From the NCBI RefSeq assembly GCF_030247195.1, contig NC_080671.1, forward strand, positions 184,057,725-184,121,724: a DNA stretch of 64,000 nt, in the 5' to 3' direction. The DNA comes from Topomyia yanbarensis (Eukaryota; Arthropoda; Insecta; Diptera; Culicidae). Positions 23,117-34,729 of the stretch are shown in pieces. Below the pieces are notes generated by a model. The model did not search any database, was not told where the DNA came from, and was given only the letters and a program-made list of their open reading frames with translations. Every line of letters starts with the position of its first letter. The first letter of the stretch is position 1. The position numbers and the translations under genes were made by a program.

Positions 23117-23277
23117 CCCGATCAGAAACACATAACAGAAATATTTCAAAACTATATCTCGCATTGCTACTTGTTATAAATTTCTGTTATTTTAACTACT
23201 AACGAGACCTAATTTATAACACAATAGGTTACAAAAATTGTGTTCTGTTATAATCTTGTTATTTCATTCTGATCGGG
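23117..23277. mobile_element. 161-bp MITE, CCCGATCAGA family, copy 1
   Basis: Starts CCCGATCAGAAACACATAAC and ends TTATTTCATTCTGATCGGG, giving about 11 bp of inverted terminal repeat with further imperfect pairing (ATAACA). It is nearly identical to 23831-23991 and similar to 63790-63948. Flanks read GGGAC and ACGC, consistent with a 2-bp duplication (AC). It sits in the 5' region of the R1-clade element. Confidence 0.85.
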
Positions 23278-23830
23278 ACGCTTACTGTGGGGGTTGCCCA
23301 GGTACCCCACAGGCTCCGTTAACGATCGAGCATCTTTTTCACCCCCTCGATCACTCATCCCTCGGCACGGGTCGCTTCACGCCTTGGAATTGGGGTTATG
23401 ACCTATCTTGCTTTACGTGGTGACCGCGGCCCAGATCATCACAACCATCCTCCTTTACCAGGGTTTTGGACCTGTAGCTCTGGTTCTCAATAGTTCCATG
23501 TACGTATATTATTACAGACATGCTACTATTGAGATCCGTCATTCGCTAGCGGAGTTCGTAAAACACCGTGTAAAAAAACCTGAGTGTACTTAAATAATTT
23601 GGTACCACCATTATGTATAAAGTACATCTAAAATTCTTTGAATTTGCATTTTCATCAAATTGATCCTTTGGCCACTTCCGATGGTGTCAAAAGTACGGCA
23701 GGAAATTGCCAAATGCCTAAAATAAATTTGCATTGGATTTGTGGAGTTTGTCGGTCAATCAGAATCTTATGTTCAACAAACATTCATTGGCGTGAGTATC
23801 TGGTATACTCGAATACGATACCAGCAGTTT
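23278..23830. other. probable R1 5' region then spacer
   Basis: The part to about 23460 is GC-rich and may continue the 5' UTR of the R1-clade element across the MITE. The remainder is AT-rich DNA without recognisable features. Confidence 0.4.
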
Positions 23831-23991
23831 CCCGATCAGAAACACATAACAGAAATCTTTCAAAACTATATCTCGCATTGTTACTTGTTATAAATTTCTG
23901 TTATTTTAACTACTAACGAGACCTAATTTATAACACAACATGTTACAAAAAATGTGTTCTGTTATAATCTTGTTATTTCATTCTGATCGGG
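23831..23991. mobile_element. 161-bp MITE, CCCGATCAGA family, copy 2
   Basis: Same ends and nearly the same interior as copy 1, in the same orientation and 714 bp downstream. Flanks GTTT and TTGC allow a 2-bp duplication (TT). Confidence 0.85.
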
Positions 23992-24563
23992 TTGCGGTAA
24001 ATGCGTTACTCTCACCGTTCTGAAATCGTTCGAAGACGGCGTTTGCGTTCGAGTGAAACGATGCGAGCATCAGCTACCATCAGTTTAACTAATGTTCTAG
24101 GTCATCAAGAAATATACTGGAATACATACATCTTGAACATAAGATCCTATATTGTACTTCATCACGTTGGATTTGCAATTGGCGTCAGACATCAATATGT
24201 ACTATCTAGAGCAATGATAAAACGATTTTTGCTAATTGATTTTCAAATATTATGTACATAATATGTGAGTGCTGAATTCAGTACATTCTAGGAGATACTA
24301 AGTTTTGAATGGAATGGATGAGATTCGGATCAAGTACGCCTAGCGGATTTGATGGAGGCTAATTTGACTTACAGATCTGGACAGCTTAACGGGCCTTTTT
24401 TCCTCCATTCTTTTTTGTGTAACTTGTGCGAGCAATTAAAAGAAGTATTCAACATATTGACGTGGTTCAAGGGTTGAGGTATGACAGGAAACTATGCTTT
24501 ACATATCTTTAAGCTCATATGTTGTCGTCAAATATATTTAAAATTAAACCCCCTTGGAAAATA
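23992..24563. other. AT-rich spacer
   Basis: No gene, RNA gene or repeat boundary recognised. Confidence 0.5.
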
Positions 24564-24565
24564 TA

Positions 24566-25496
24566 CCGTAAACCGGGTTGACATTGATCACTTTTCGAAG
24601 TAATCATTGCATATTTTTAGACGCAACACATTTTTTCAAGTTTAATATTTTTAAACCATGTACTGATGTAAGGAGAACAAGATTGGATGGTTTTACCTAA
24701 AATTGTTCGTTTACAGCTATTTTTCCAAAAATGATTTCAAGTTGATGTCCGTTTTCGTATTCCGGGGTGACTTTGATAACCTGCATGTTCACCCACATTA
24801 AGTTATTGATGTCAATGTTTTTCATTCAAATGTTTGTTTAAACTAACTCTGGAAAGATGCTCATTGTTAAATAGATGTTAATTGGTATGATACAAAGTAT
24901 TCAATGTACTGTAAAATTCGAGTAACCAAAATTCGTACAATTTGTGTCCAACTAGAATAAAAGATTCTGAAAACCTTTAAAACTGCCAAAATTGTTTTAT
25001 TTCAGTGCTTTATCAATGTACAAAATGTTTCATCCATTTTAACACGTTGGAATATTGAACAATAAAAAAAGTTGCGAGTTTTAGCTTAAAAATTTTTGAA
25101 ATAATTGCCAACTAGTTTCACAAAAAAATTGTATTTAAAATAAATAAACTCTTAAAAGTAAATTTGGTACATCCCATTCTAAAGGAAAATAAAATCTCGC
25201 TTGTAATTTATTACTTTTGCTCAAATCTGAGATTTAGTTGTTTCATAAAAAATAGACACTTTATGAAGCTTCGTAAAAATAAGGTAAAGTAAAATTTCGG
25301 TTTTTTGTAGTTTTTGTACCCAAAAACCGAACAAAATACTCAAAAAGTATAACAAACCAGTATTTCATAAGTTTAGTGTAAAAATCATTTCAAACTAAAA
25401 TGATTCGGTAGACTATTCTGGTTTAATAAGCGATCTACGAAAAAAGTTTCGAGTGATCAAAGTCACCCCGATGATCAAAGTCACCCCGGTTTACGG
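24566..25496. mobile_element. 931-bp MITE with TA duplication and CCGTAAACCGGG ends
   Basis: Left end CCGTAAACCGGGTTGACATT and right end GTCACCCCGGTTTACGG are inverted repeats of about 25 bp with a few mismatches, flanked by TA at 24564-24565 and 25497-25498. Near the right end GATGATCAAAGTCACCCC is duplicated in tandem. TA target use points to the Tc1/mariner/pogo group; no transposase frame is present, so the element is non-autonomous. A broken copy lies at 53943-54620. Confidence 0.8.
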
Positions 25497-25749
25497 TACT
25501 TGAATATCCGTTTTGCGACCAAAAAATAAATGCATAGAAAAACAGTATGTATTCCTGTTCTGAGAAGAATTGTTAATGACATCGCGTTAAAGGAAATGCT
25601 ACAAAATTCAAAGAATTTATCAATAACTCTCAGATATCCTACAATATTCAGAGGCATCCTATTGCTTTCGGTTTTTATTACAAAATATTACAAATATCCC
25701 GATCAGAAGAGAATAACAGATTTATAACAAATGGAGTTATTTATTTCAA

Positions 25750-26445
25750 AAATATTTTGAAACAGAACCTGTTATTAATCCGGCTGGTTAGCTGTTAAAA
25801 TAACAAAAAATAAAACAAAAAACGTTTTTAATCCACCTAACAGTGTGATGAGACATTTCTTATAACTCTTATCACTCTCTTCGGATATTATATCGTTTGA
25901 GAACATTTAGAACTTGATGCTTCGCGATGTTTTTGATAACACATACTACATGGGATAGTGGCAGGACTCAGAGAATCGCTCAAATCAGCATAGGACAACA
26001 TCAGTGCTAGAAATCTCAAACAAAATCAATGGGAAAGCGAATGGCCCATAAAATAGACATACAAACGAATTGTTGCTAATGCTCTGTTATTAAAATATCT
26101 AAATTCCTCAATCAATGCATTGTGGTGGGAAAACTGAATTTTCTTAAAGGGGTTATATAATGTACAGAGCCAAAAAAATCGATTTTTTTTAATCGATTTG
26201 AAGTTTATACTTTACTCAAATTTCCAACGCGACTGACAACTAAGAAATCAACGCTTTTTCTTGAAAAGTGCGATACTAGTGCGATACAATTAAAAGAAAA
26301 TCAACAGTGAATATTTCCAGACTTGGTTTTATTTAAGAACTATTGTGTTTTTACATCCTAGATTGCATGATTCAGTGAATGAAACCCAAAACTTCATAAA
26401 GTATTTGAAATTATTAAATTAAAATTTGTTTTTGCTATTGAAATT
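25750..26445. other. interior of the 5.5-kb element, noncoding
   Basis: AT-rich, with no coherent open frame and no recognised RNA. Confidence 0.5.
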
Positions 26446-26449
26446 GACA

Positions 26450-26890
26450 AAATGATAGTATCGCCCCTTTGGCGATTGTCTACTTTTTCCGTCCCACCTA
26501 TCAGCATTGAAGTATCGCCCTTACGTTTTTTTTACAATAACTATCGTTCTACACCACCGATTTCGTCCATGTTTTTTTCAATAGAGATCATTGTTACTAT
26601 TTACAGCTGGTATCAGCTTGATAATCCTAAAAAAAATACGAAAATAACAGTTTCGCCTCTAAACTGCTAGCAAAAAAAGTATCGCCCTGTTTGTTTGCAT
26701 GGAGCGTGGAGGGCGAAACTTTAAATAAACAAACAAAAATACAGTTTCGCGCTTTGTATTTTTTGCTGTAGTTTAAGAAAGCAATATCGTAGAATCAAAC
26801 TTTTTAGGTTAATTTGTTGCGTTTCAAAACCCTCATTCGCATGTATGAAAAAAAGCCTTATATTTACATTTGTAAGTATCGCCCTTTTCA
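26450..26890 (+). repeat. cluster of AGTATCGCCCTT-like motifs
   Basis: Within 440 bp a motif close to AGTATCGCCCTT occurs at about 26457, 26509, 26649 (AGTTTCGCCTCT), 26678, 26742 (AGTTTCGCGCTT) and 26875. It also occurs once inverted near 26709 (GAGGGCGAAACTTT). Spacing is irregular, so it is not a simple tandem array. No domain explains it as coding. Confidence 0.6.
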
Positions 26891-26899
26891 CAAAAAAGC

Positions 26900-28035
26900 G
26901 TTGAAATGAAATCGCAGCTCCTGATATCACGCTATCTCCGAAGTGCATGCGTGCATAGTTTCAAATTTTACTTCGACATCGACTTTTTCTAAAGGTGACT
27001 TCCCAGTAGTATTCTTGATTTGAATTATTATCGCTAATCCTAATGCCAAAGAACAAATAAAAACCTCTCGAAAACGAACCATTTGGGAAAATCATCATCA
27101 TTACTGGAATTTTCATTTTCATGAAACTTTTCGATAACCTTCCGTCACTCGCGTTAATGCATTGGGTGCACAGTGCTCTGAAAATCTAGCGAAATCGTCT
27201 TAGGGCACCAGCGGGTCTGTAAAGAATACTAAAAATTAATTTCTATTCCATAATTTTCAGTTCAGCAATTCGAGACATCGTGCTCACCGCAATCCATGAA
27301 AAATAGACTACGTTGTGAAACGATGGTCAATATTTATTAAAAAATCACGGTAAAATAAAAAATAAAACTATTAAAAAATTTCAAATAGTTTATAATTTTC
27401 ACAAACTTATTAGGAAAAATTGTTTAATAAGCTTTCGTAATATTGTGTAGGAAAAAAAGCTGAAAATTTCAGTATTTTCTCTATCTGCAACATATAAACC
27501 CTTAAGTATACGAATTAATTGGTATACAAATTGGAATAGGTTCGCCAAATTTTGGAAGAAGTCCCCTTCAAAACTACCTAAAAATTGTTGTAGTTCGATG
27601 CAATGAAAAAATCTCCAAAAATGAAATATACCTATTAATGTGAAACAAGTGAATAATACATACAATAAAGACCCATTTTTATCAGTCTCATGGTGTATTT
27701 TAGGCTGACAAAATGGGGACATTGACTAAATCGGGCAATTTTTTTCTTTATAATAATCTGAAGCTGTTAAAATATTCTTCCCGTCCCTTGATGTAGTCTG
27801 ATAACTATTTCTGATTATGATGAACTATTTATTTTTGCATATTTCCATCTTCATGATAAGGAAAACATGCTCAAGAAAGGATTTACTCGAATTCAGTCTT
27901 ATTCGTCTGCTAGAGCCCATCAAACATATGTTCATATTTGGCTGATAAAATCGGGGTTTCAATGTATTATAATAGATATTCAGCATTCGAAGAAGTTTCT
28001 TGTGAACGAGTGTAGAACGACTTTGTTTCTACTTA
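26900..28035. other. interior of the 5.5-kb element, noncoding
   Basis: AT-rich sequence. No gene or repeat boundary supported. Confidence 0.5.
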
Positions 28036-28043
28036 CTTGAAGT

Positions 28044-29834
28044 CAGCGGCGTAGCCAGAAATTCGGTTTAGTTGGAGTTTGGTGATAATCGATCATTCTG
28101 TCCAAACGGCATAATTCCGAAACCGTAATTTTTAAAGTTTTAAAATTATGCAGAATTAATTTTTCAGAAAATAGTAACAGAGTTCGTGTCTTTAGCGAAT
28201 TTGTTGAGACCTGAGAAAATTCACCATAAATACTTCTTGGACGATATACCGTCAAAATAATTTTATCAAATGATGCGCTGTTTAACGTTTGTAAAACTCA
28301 TCGAAGATACTAAACCTCCAAAATTGGCGGTTTCAAAATGATGTTATCTTGACCTTAAATTACTGTTTTTAAACATTTGACCTATACATATAATTGGTCA
28401 TACAATAAAAATCAAATTCCCATCAAAATCCATCAGGACCTGCTAGAGTCGAATGGAAATCGTCATTTTTCATAAATTTCTCTCTACATTCGGAAAGTGT
28501 TATCCTCGTTATTAATCATATTACGTTTTCGTCTCAACTCGACGCATTCCCAAAATAAAAACCTGTTTTAATCCACCTAGTGGTGCAATTGTGCTTGTCT
28601 CATTTGTCCAGACTACGATTCCATGGCTGGTTATGTTCAATACAATGGTGGAAATGAATATTACATGTTCAGTACGATTTGCACATACATACAATGGATC
28701 GACAGCCACGATCTTGAGATACTAGATACTGAAATGTTGCTTGAAACCAGCGGCAGATCATGGAGAAAGATCCGGGAGGTCCAGGTCCTGCCGAAAATTT
28801 TCAACTTGTTAAGAAATTTTAAACTAGTTTTAATTTTAAAGTAGCAACCCCTCACTGCATACTCCCTCCGGGCCGGTATGATTGACGATTTTTAGAGTGA
28901 TTGTATAACCTTTCTATATGAGAAAGGCAAAAATGCACCAAAGTCCAAAAAAGTCAGTTTTTGTCAAACATCTCAATGTTTCATGCATTTTAAAGTCATT
29001 TGGCATCAAAAATACAAATTTGATTTTGAAAATTTTTCATTTCAGTTTATATGGGAATTTGCTGTGCGATCTTCAACTCGTAACTCCGGAACCGGAAGTC
29101 CAATCAATAAAAAATTCAATAGCAGCCGATGTGATGGGGTTGTATCTTTCATTTGAGACTCATTTTGTGCAAATCGGTCCAGCCATCTCTGAGAAATAGA
29201 GGTCACATTTTTTTCCACATACACACATACACACACATATATACACGCAGACATTTTCCGATCTCGGCGAATTCAGTCGATTGGCATATGACACTCGGCC
29301 CTCCGGGTCGGGATTAGATTGACGAATTTTAGAGTGAATGAGAAAGGCAAAAACATTTTTAGCAAATGTTGAAAGTTATGCATTTTTTTGGTGAGCAGTT
29401 CTATGTTTCATAGACATTAAATCAATTTTAACTTCGCTTCCTATTAAATAAAGACCCTTATTACAGTACATTTCTACAAAAACGAGCTAAATTTGAAAAT
29501 AAATCTGAGGATTATGATTGATTACAGAACTCTGGAATTTTCTATTGGAATGTTTTCAGGCAGGAATTTGATATTGATACTATTAGACAACTGTGAAATC
29601 AAGATCAGTTACATATCAGGACCCAATTCCGACAATTTATCAAAAGTCCTCATGCTGTTTACAACAACAGGTTATCAATGTACGGATCAGATAATTGTTA
29701 TTGTAATATTGAATTAAATCAGTCTGCATCAATAAATTTTCAACTTCAATCCAATATTTTTTTTGGGTGTGGTGGGGGGGGGGGAGGGGTTTTATGGTGT
29801 TAAACTCCAAAACCTTCTCTTGGCTACGCCGTTG
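28044..29834. mobile_element. 1791-bp hAT-type non-autonomous element
   Basis: Left end CAGCGGCGTAGCCAGAAATT and right end TTGGCTACGCCGTTG form short inverted repeats (CAGCGGCGTAGCCA versus CAACGGCGTAGCCA). Flanks CTTGAAGT (28036-28043) and CTTGGAGT (29835-29842) are an 8-bp duplication with one mismatch. CAG-starting ends plus an 8-bp duplication are hallmarks of hAT elements. No transposase is encoded, and the interior holds a nested interspersed repeat at 28561-29352. Confidence 0.8.
28561..29352 (+). repeat. interspersed repeat (CACCTAGTGGTGCAATTGTG ... GAGAAAGGCA), copy B
   Basis: Begins AAACCTGTTTTAATCCACCT and ends GAGTGAATGAGAAAGGCAAA, with an internal GAGAAAGGCAAAAATGCAC boundary near 28920 and the TCGGCCCTCCGGG hairpin near 29298. 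The CA-rich run at 29215-29250 lies in the same position as in copy C (33628-34727). The ends GTGCCTTTCTCAT and ATGAGAAAGGCA are complementary, so the family is MITE-like. Noncoding. Confidence 0.7.
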
Positions 29835-30687
29835 CTTGGAGTTATTTATTTCGCTTTTTATTTTCCGATATTTTTCAGATCGATCCGATGGTTATAAGTT
29901 AGAAAAATTGCAGTCAGAAGGTTCGCACAAATGAATATTTTTGTACTGATAAGTTATGAAGTTCCTTCTAGACAACTTGGAAGTGTTCGGTGATTATTTC
30001 CAGCGGTTGTAGATACTAAAATGAAATACAAAATTCGTTTTATCGAAATAATGTTTGGCTTATTTCAATGGATTATTACTATATTGAACAATAAATAGGC
30101 AACAAAGAGTAATCCACAATCAACAAGCCATAACTTTTAAAGTATTCAAAATAGATATTTTAAGTCTTCAGTAAAGTTATTCGCAAAAGTAAGAGCTACA
30201 AATTTGCTGAAGACATCATTTCGATATAATCACATCCAAGAAAGTTTGTGAAAATATCTCACTCATAGGGGGATTAATCAGCAAAAGCACAATACCAAAA
30301 GAAAGGGCATATTGCCTCCATTAAATTCTCCGAAGATACTATTGACCTAAAATAAGCCGTTTTGGCGTTAATAATAAATTACATGTTTTTGGTCATATTT
30401 CTAGCAATGGGAAATGATAAAAATCTTTCGTCCGCATTTAATGTTAAATATCTCTTTTGATAATAGTCCGATTTCAACAATCTATAGCTTGTTCGAGAGG
30501 TATTCGTTAAAGCTGTCTAAAAACATATAAATTGTTAATTTATATTGTTAATTTCGGCAGAAAATTTAAAAAAACTGCAAAAAACGCAATTTTTACGCAT
30601 TCAAACATTCATATCTTGGAAACTAAACATCAGAATCAAAAACAAATTAATAGCGTTCATACTGTTTTTTAGTTCTTTCATTTAAAA
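29835..30687. other. interior of the 5.5-kb element, noncoding
   Basis: AT-rich, nothing recognised. Confidence 0.5.
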
Positions 30688-30900
30688 TTGGTTTGGATAA
30701 GATCGGTTCAGCCATTGCAGAGAAACACGAATGAGTATTTGTCCGTTACATACACACACACAGACACACACACACACAGACATTGTCCCAAATCGTCGAG
30801 CTGAGTCGATTGGTATATAAGACTCGGCCCTCCGGGCCTCGGAAAAAATCTTGAAAGTTTAAGCGAATTCTATACATTTCTTTTATAAGAAATGTAAAAC
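30688..30900 (+). repeat. interspersed repeat copy 2 (TCGGCCCTCCGGGCC family), short CA run
   Basis: Matches 1160-1572 closely from GGATAAGATCGGTT to AAGAAATGTAAAAC, but with only about 32 bp of interrupted CA and no GA run. This shows the large microsatellite at 1223-1452 arose after dispersal. Confidence 0.85.
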
Positions 30901-31235
30901 TGGCTAATGATAACAAAATTGTTACAAAATTTGATATGATTTTATCAAAGTTAAAACAAAATGAGATATATTTTTTTTCCAAATTTTTATTGCAACCTCT
31001 GTGAGAGATTAGATAAAAACTGTATTAGATATAATCATCTAATGACAGTGATCCAGTAACAAACGATCAATTCATATATTGATCGTTTCATAACAGATTA
31101 TGTTATAATATTGATAGTATAGAAAACTGTCCGCAATCCACGTTCAGTTCCGTTATCTGAATATAACCCCAGTTTTTATAAATATCAACCATAGTTATAA
31201 TTGTATTATTGTTTTGTTATGCTCTTCTGATCGGG

Positions 31236-33070
31236 ATTACAAATACAAGAACATATTATGAGAATTTCAGAAAAATCGTACGTAGTCAAGTAACTGTATG
31301 AATCCGAGGAAATGATTTTACGTGCCATTTTCAACCATTCTGGTTGTAATAAACCATTATTCTAAAATCAAGTACACAGTGATAGAACAGTTTATTACTA
31401 ATATATGGATTAATTTAGTGATAAATTTTATTTTTGTAAGTTTTCATTCAATATCAAACATAAAAAGTAATATTTTGAAATTTATTTTTGTAATTCGATA
31501 GTACGTACGTTTCGATAGTACGTACACGAAACGAAGCGAAGGTGTACGTACTATCGAGGTATACCTGTAAAATAAGTTAAATGAGTGATACGAGTAAAAT
31601 GCGCGAAAAGAATAAACTGATCCGAGTGAGTACAAAGAATGAAACGAATAAAATAGATTAACGGAGATGAACAAAATGAATAAAAAGATGCTGAATGAAA
31701 TAATTAATTAAAATTCAATGATATATTTAATTTAATATAATAATAATTTCATATATTTAAAGTTATAAAACATTTTTGAATAAAGAAAATGAATAAACCG
31801 GATTGTACGAATTTGAGAACCATTGCATCATAAAGTTATGAAATATTTTTGAAAATCCCATCTACTGAGAAAAGGCTAATTAATATACAATGAACTTTTA
31901 GGGTTTCTCCCTTTTTGTGTTATTATTTTCATCTTCATGCTTCTTTACTTTTCGGCGTTGTTCTAAGATTATCTGGTGTTTCTTCTTTATTGATGGAACC
32001 TGGAACGTTCAATTTGCTTTGGAATTCATAGTTTACTTTTTGGTAACTTTGGTATTCCCCGAAAAAAAGATTTTTCTGCAGAATAGAATTTTCTGGTCCA
32101 GTATTAAACGCGCAATTGAATATAGTAAAGTGGGACAAGGTCACATGTGCTTTCAAGCACCTTGAACAGAGAGCGACAGAGGGAGAATGCGATTCGTGAA
32201 TGAGACAGGTAGATATTTCAAAGTTTTCATTTGCAATAAAATAAAGAGTGTGAAGTCTTTAGGCTATGTTGATAGCATAAAAGGCGTGCATCCAATTGAT
32301 TATAATGCAGTCTCTTTCTAGTCATCCTTATTGCTTGCAGGTTGTTTCGTTCAGAATTCTCGTTCAGGGTATATGGATAAATAAGTCCTATACATGAAAA
32401 AGAAATGGTTCAAACTATCAGGAGGGTAAAAATGTAGTCAGATCAACTATCTGTCCAATGCATAAACTCTGATTGTAATCCTCGATAATTAACTTGTACT
32501 ATATGGAAAACTCGAACGAAACGTGTGCTGAATTATCCAATGTCTCTCTACTAATTGTGACTGCCATTGAAACATAAATTGAAGTGAACTCAGTATAGAA
32601 CAGATATGGGCGACGATAAGTTAAAAGACACATCGCACGTGCATCCCCCATCGGGGACTTTGGGAGACTTCTTTTCCCGGATCTAATTCGTTGATATTTT
32701 AGGACTTTGATCCTTTATTTTTCAAAGTAGTTCATACCAATACAACGAAAGTGCATTTTCAATAATATTATTACAGAAAAGGTTTTCTTAGTTTTCACAT
32801 GACACATAGCCATGAATTTTCTTAATTATAGTGAATATACAAGCTTTGAATAGAACTAAATTAATTTTGAGTTGATGTAGTTTTCGATTTTTGGTCACCC
32901 ATACTGAAACGTTTCGAAGAGATACCTCTTTCATCTTGAGGGTTTGCACATTTGAAAATAGTTATAGTTTTCCCATAATGCAAATATTTTGCAAATTTTC
33001 TCTGGACTACAAATATTTTATTTGCCATGTAGGATGTATTATTGAACTTGTTTCCGTGAGTGGCTCTCTT
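31236..33070. other. AT-rich spacer with a hairpin near 31.5 kb
   Basis: No gene. A purine-rich, imperfectly periodic stretch (GAATGAAACGAATAAA-like) lies at 31565-31700. The remainder has no recognisable feature. Confidence 0.5.
31512..31557. repeat. 16-bp perfect stem-loop
   Basis: TCGATAGTACGTACAC at 31512-31527 pairs perfectly with 31542-31557 across a 14-nt loop. A further direct copy of the left arm (TTCGATAGTACGTACG) lies just upstream at about 31495-31510. Role unknown. Confidence 0.8.
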
Positions 33071-33074
33071 TTAA

Positions 33075-33584
33075 CCCTTTCATGCCCAACTTTTTTCTAG
33101 TGCATGTAGGGTTTTAAAACTATTTTTCCTTGAAAACGGTGGGATCAAGAAGCACGAAAACCCTTTTTTTCATAAAGATAGGTGCTTCCCTTGCAGTGCT
33201 AGAAGCTGCTCAATTTTTACCTTTTAATGCTCAATACAATTCTCCTAGAATATTTACAATAGTCTAATTGCATGAAAAAAATAGCTAAAGACAGCCCAAA
33301 TTGATAAACTTTATCAGTTTTCAATAATATTGCACCATACCGAAGATATATGAAAAATTCATTTTCCATCATCAACGTAAACTGTCCCTGGCAATCGGAA
33401 TCCAATCAGACTATTTGCAATAACTTCGGTTCTAGAGCTGATCCTGGTAACTGTTAATGCTCAAGTGAAAGGCAACAGTAACATTTATTAGTCTTATTTG
33501 TTTTTGTGAGCAAATCTAGTCCCAATGAAAAGTTATAGCTGTTGAAAAACGTTGTTGTCCACAAACAACATGGGCATGAGTGGG
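33075..33584. mobile_element. 510-bp piggyBac-like MITE (TTAA duplication)
   Basis: Flanked by TTAA at 33071-33074 and 33585-33588. The ends CCCTTTCATGCCCA and TGGGCATGAGTGGG are inverted repeats (12 of 14 matching). CCC...GGG ends inside TTAA are typical of piggyBac, and Kolobok also uses TTAA. No transposase, so non-autonomous. Confidence 0.8.
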
Positions 33585-33624
33585 TTAATTAAGAAAAAAC
33601 TATTTATAGGGTAACAACAGACAA

Positions 33625-34727
33625 AAAAACCTGTTTTAATCCACCTAGCGGTGCAATTGTGCCTTTCTCATTTCTCTAAACTATGGCACGGAGGCTTTTT
33701 ATGTTCAACATAATTTTGGAAATGTCCATTACATTCTTAGTACACTTTGTACTTATACACAATGGCATGCCAGCCACGAACTTGATGAGCTACGTGTCGA
33801 CGGTGAAACAAAAAAATATCATGCTTCATTAGCTTAATCAGCATTAGATCAATGTTATCTGCTTGCTAACTCATTTTGTCATGCGGGGATGGGTATGTGA
33901 GGAGGGCGAAAGTCCCATGAACGAACGACTCCCCAGCTTAAATTGGTATGCTTTGTAATATAGTGGTGGTTTAAAGATGATGTGGTTGAAAGGGAGGGGT
34001 ATGAGGTGGTGGTCTGAAGGGTGATTTAAGGAGATTTTTAAAGGAGGGGAGTGTACAGTAGAGGGGGGGGGGTGTAACCCTTCTCCGTAAACCATCAACT
34101 ACGCCCCTGTTAAAATCCAGAAACCTTATGCGAGTCGAAAAAAAAATTTGGCCGGGATTAGGTTGACGTTTTTCAGAGTGATTGCATAACCTTTCTATAT
34201 GAGAAAGGCAAAAATGTGAAAAATCCAAAAAAGTGAATCTTCGTCAAATTTTTTTCGTGTTTGCATCAAATCTCGACGTTTTATGCACCTTGAATACATT
34301 GAGCATCAAAAATAAAAATTCTATTTTTAATTTTTCCTATAGTTTTTATGAGAAATTTCTGTGTGGCCGCACTCTGAAACCCGTAATTCCGGAACCAGAA
34401 TTCCGATCGATCCAAAATTCAATAGCAGCCGATGGGAAGGTTGCACCTTTCATTTGAGACTAAGTTTGGGCAAATCGGTCTAGCCATCTCTGAGAAAAAT
34501 GAGTGACATTATTTGACACATACGCACATACATACACACACATACACACACATACACACACATACACACACACATACATACACACATACACACACACACA
34601 TACAGACTTTTTCCGATCTCGACGAACTGAGTCGAATGGGATATGACACTCGGCCCTCCGGGCCGGGATAAGGTTGACGTTTTTCAAAGTGATTGCATAA
34701 CCTTTCTATATGAGAAAGGCAAAAAGT
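33625..34727 (+). repeat. interspersed repeat copy C, with an inserted GC-skewed segment
   Basis: Begins AACCTGTTTTAATCCACCTA at 33629 and has boundary GAGAAAGGCAAAAATGTG near 34201. It continues through AATAGCAGCCGATGGGAAGG and the CA-rich run, and ends GAGAAAGGCAAAAAG near 34727. Between about 33880 and 34110 lies a segment absent from copy B, with a G run (34061-34070) and an end (CAACTACGCCCCTG) resembling the hAT ends at 28044/29834, so a hAT-type MITE probably inserted here. Noncoding. Confidence 0.6.
34516..34605 (+). repeat. CATA/CACA-rich microsatellite in copy C
   Basis: Interrupted ACACACATAC repeats at the same relative position as the CA runs in related copies. Confidence 0.85.
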
Positions 34728-34729
34728 TA

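Larger units (their letters stand above)
16650..23460 (-). mobile_element. R1-clade non-LTR retrotransposon, near full length, decayed, with nested insertions
   Basis: In minus-strand order this holds a 5' region (from about 23460 or 23115), ORF1 with CCHC knuckles (22903-21611), ORF2 with endonuclease and RT (about 21620-17524), a repetitive 3' UTR (17520-16670) and an A-rich 3' tail near 16660-16648. It is interrupted by a solo LTR at 18482-20052 and by a 161-bp MITE at 23117-23277. R1-clade assignment rests on the endonuclease (LNLNHCAAAQ, SDPYRIP), RT (GVPQGSILGPVLWN, FADDVTL) and C-terminal (LSGHGCFRQ) blocks. Multiple stops, frameshifts and an internal deletion make it inactive. The 5' limit is uncertain. 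Confidence 0.8.
25698..31235. mobile_element. 5.5-kb element with CCCGATCAGAAGAG terminal inverted repeats
   Basis: Left end CCCGATCAGAAGAGAATAAC and right end (reverse complement) CCCGATCAGAAGAGCATAAC match in 19 of 20 bases. The left flank ends ATTACAAATAT and the right flank begins ATTACAAATAC. This can be an imperfect 11-bp duplication, or a 2-bp (AT) duplication inside a pre-existing ATTACAAAT tandem, which would agree with the 2-bp flanks of the small family members. It shares its terminal 11 bp with the 161-bp MITEs. Inside are a hAT-type element (28044-29834), a repeat copy (30688-30900) and a motif cluster (26450-26890), but no transposase. Confidence 0.6.

Noticed and set aside
23117..23991. 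Pair of 161-bp repeats as short LTRs around a 553-bp TRIM-like element
   Set aside because: Each unit has its own inverted ends and its own 2-bp flanking duplication, and a third solitary copy exists at 63.8 kb; independent MITEs fit better.
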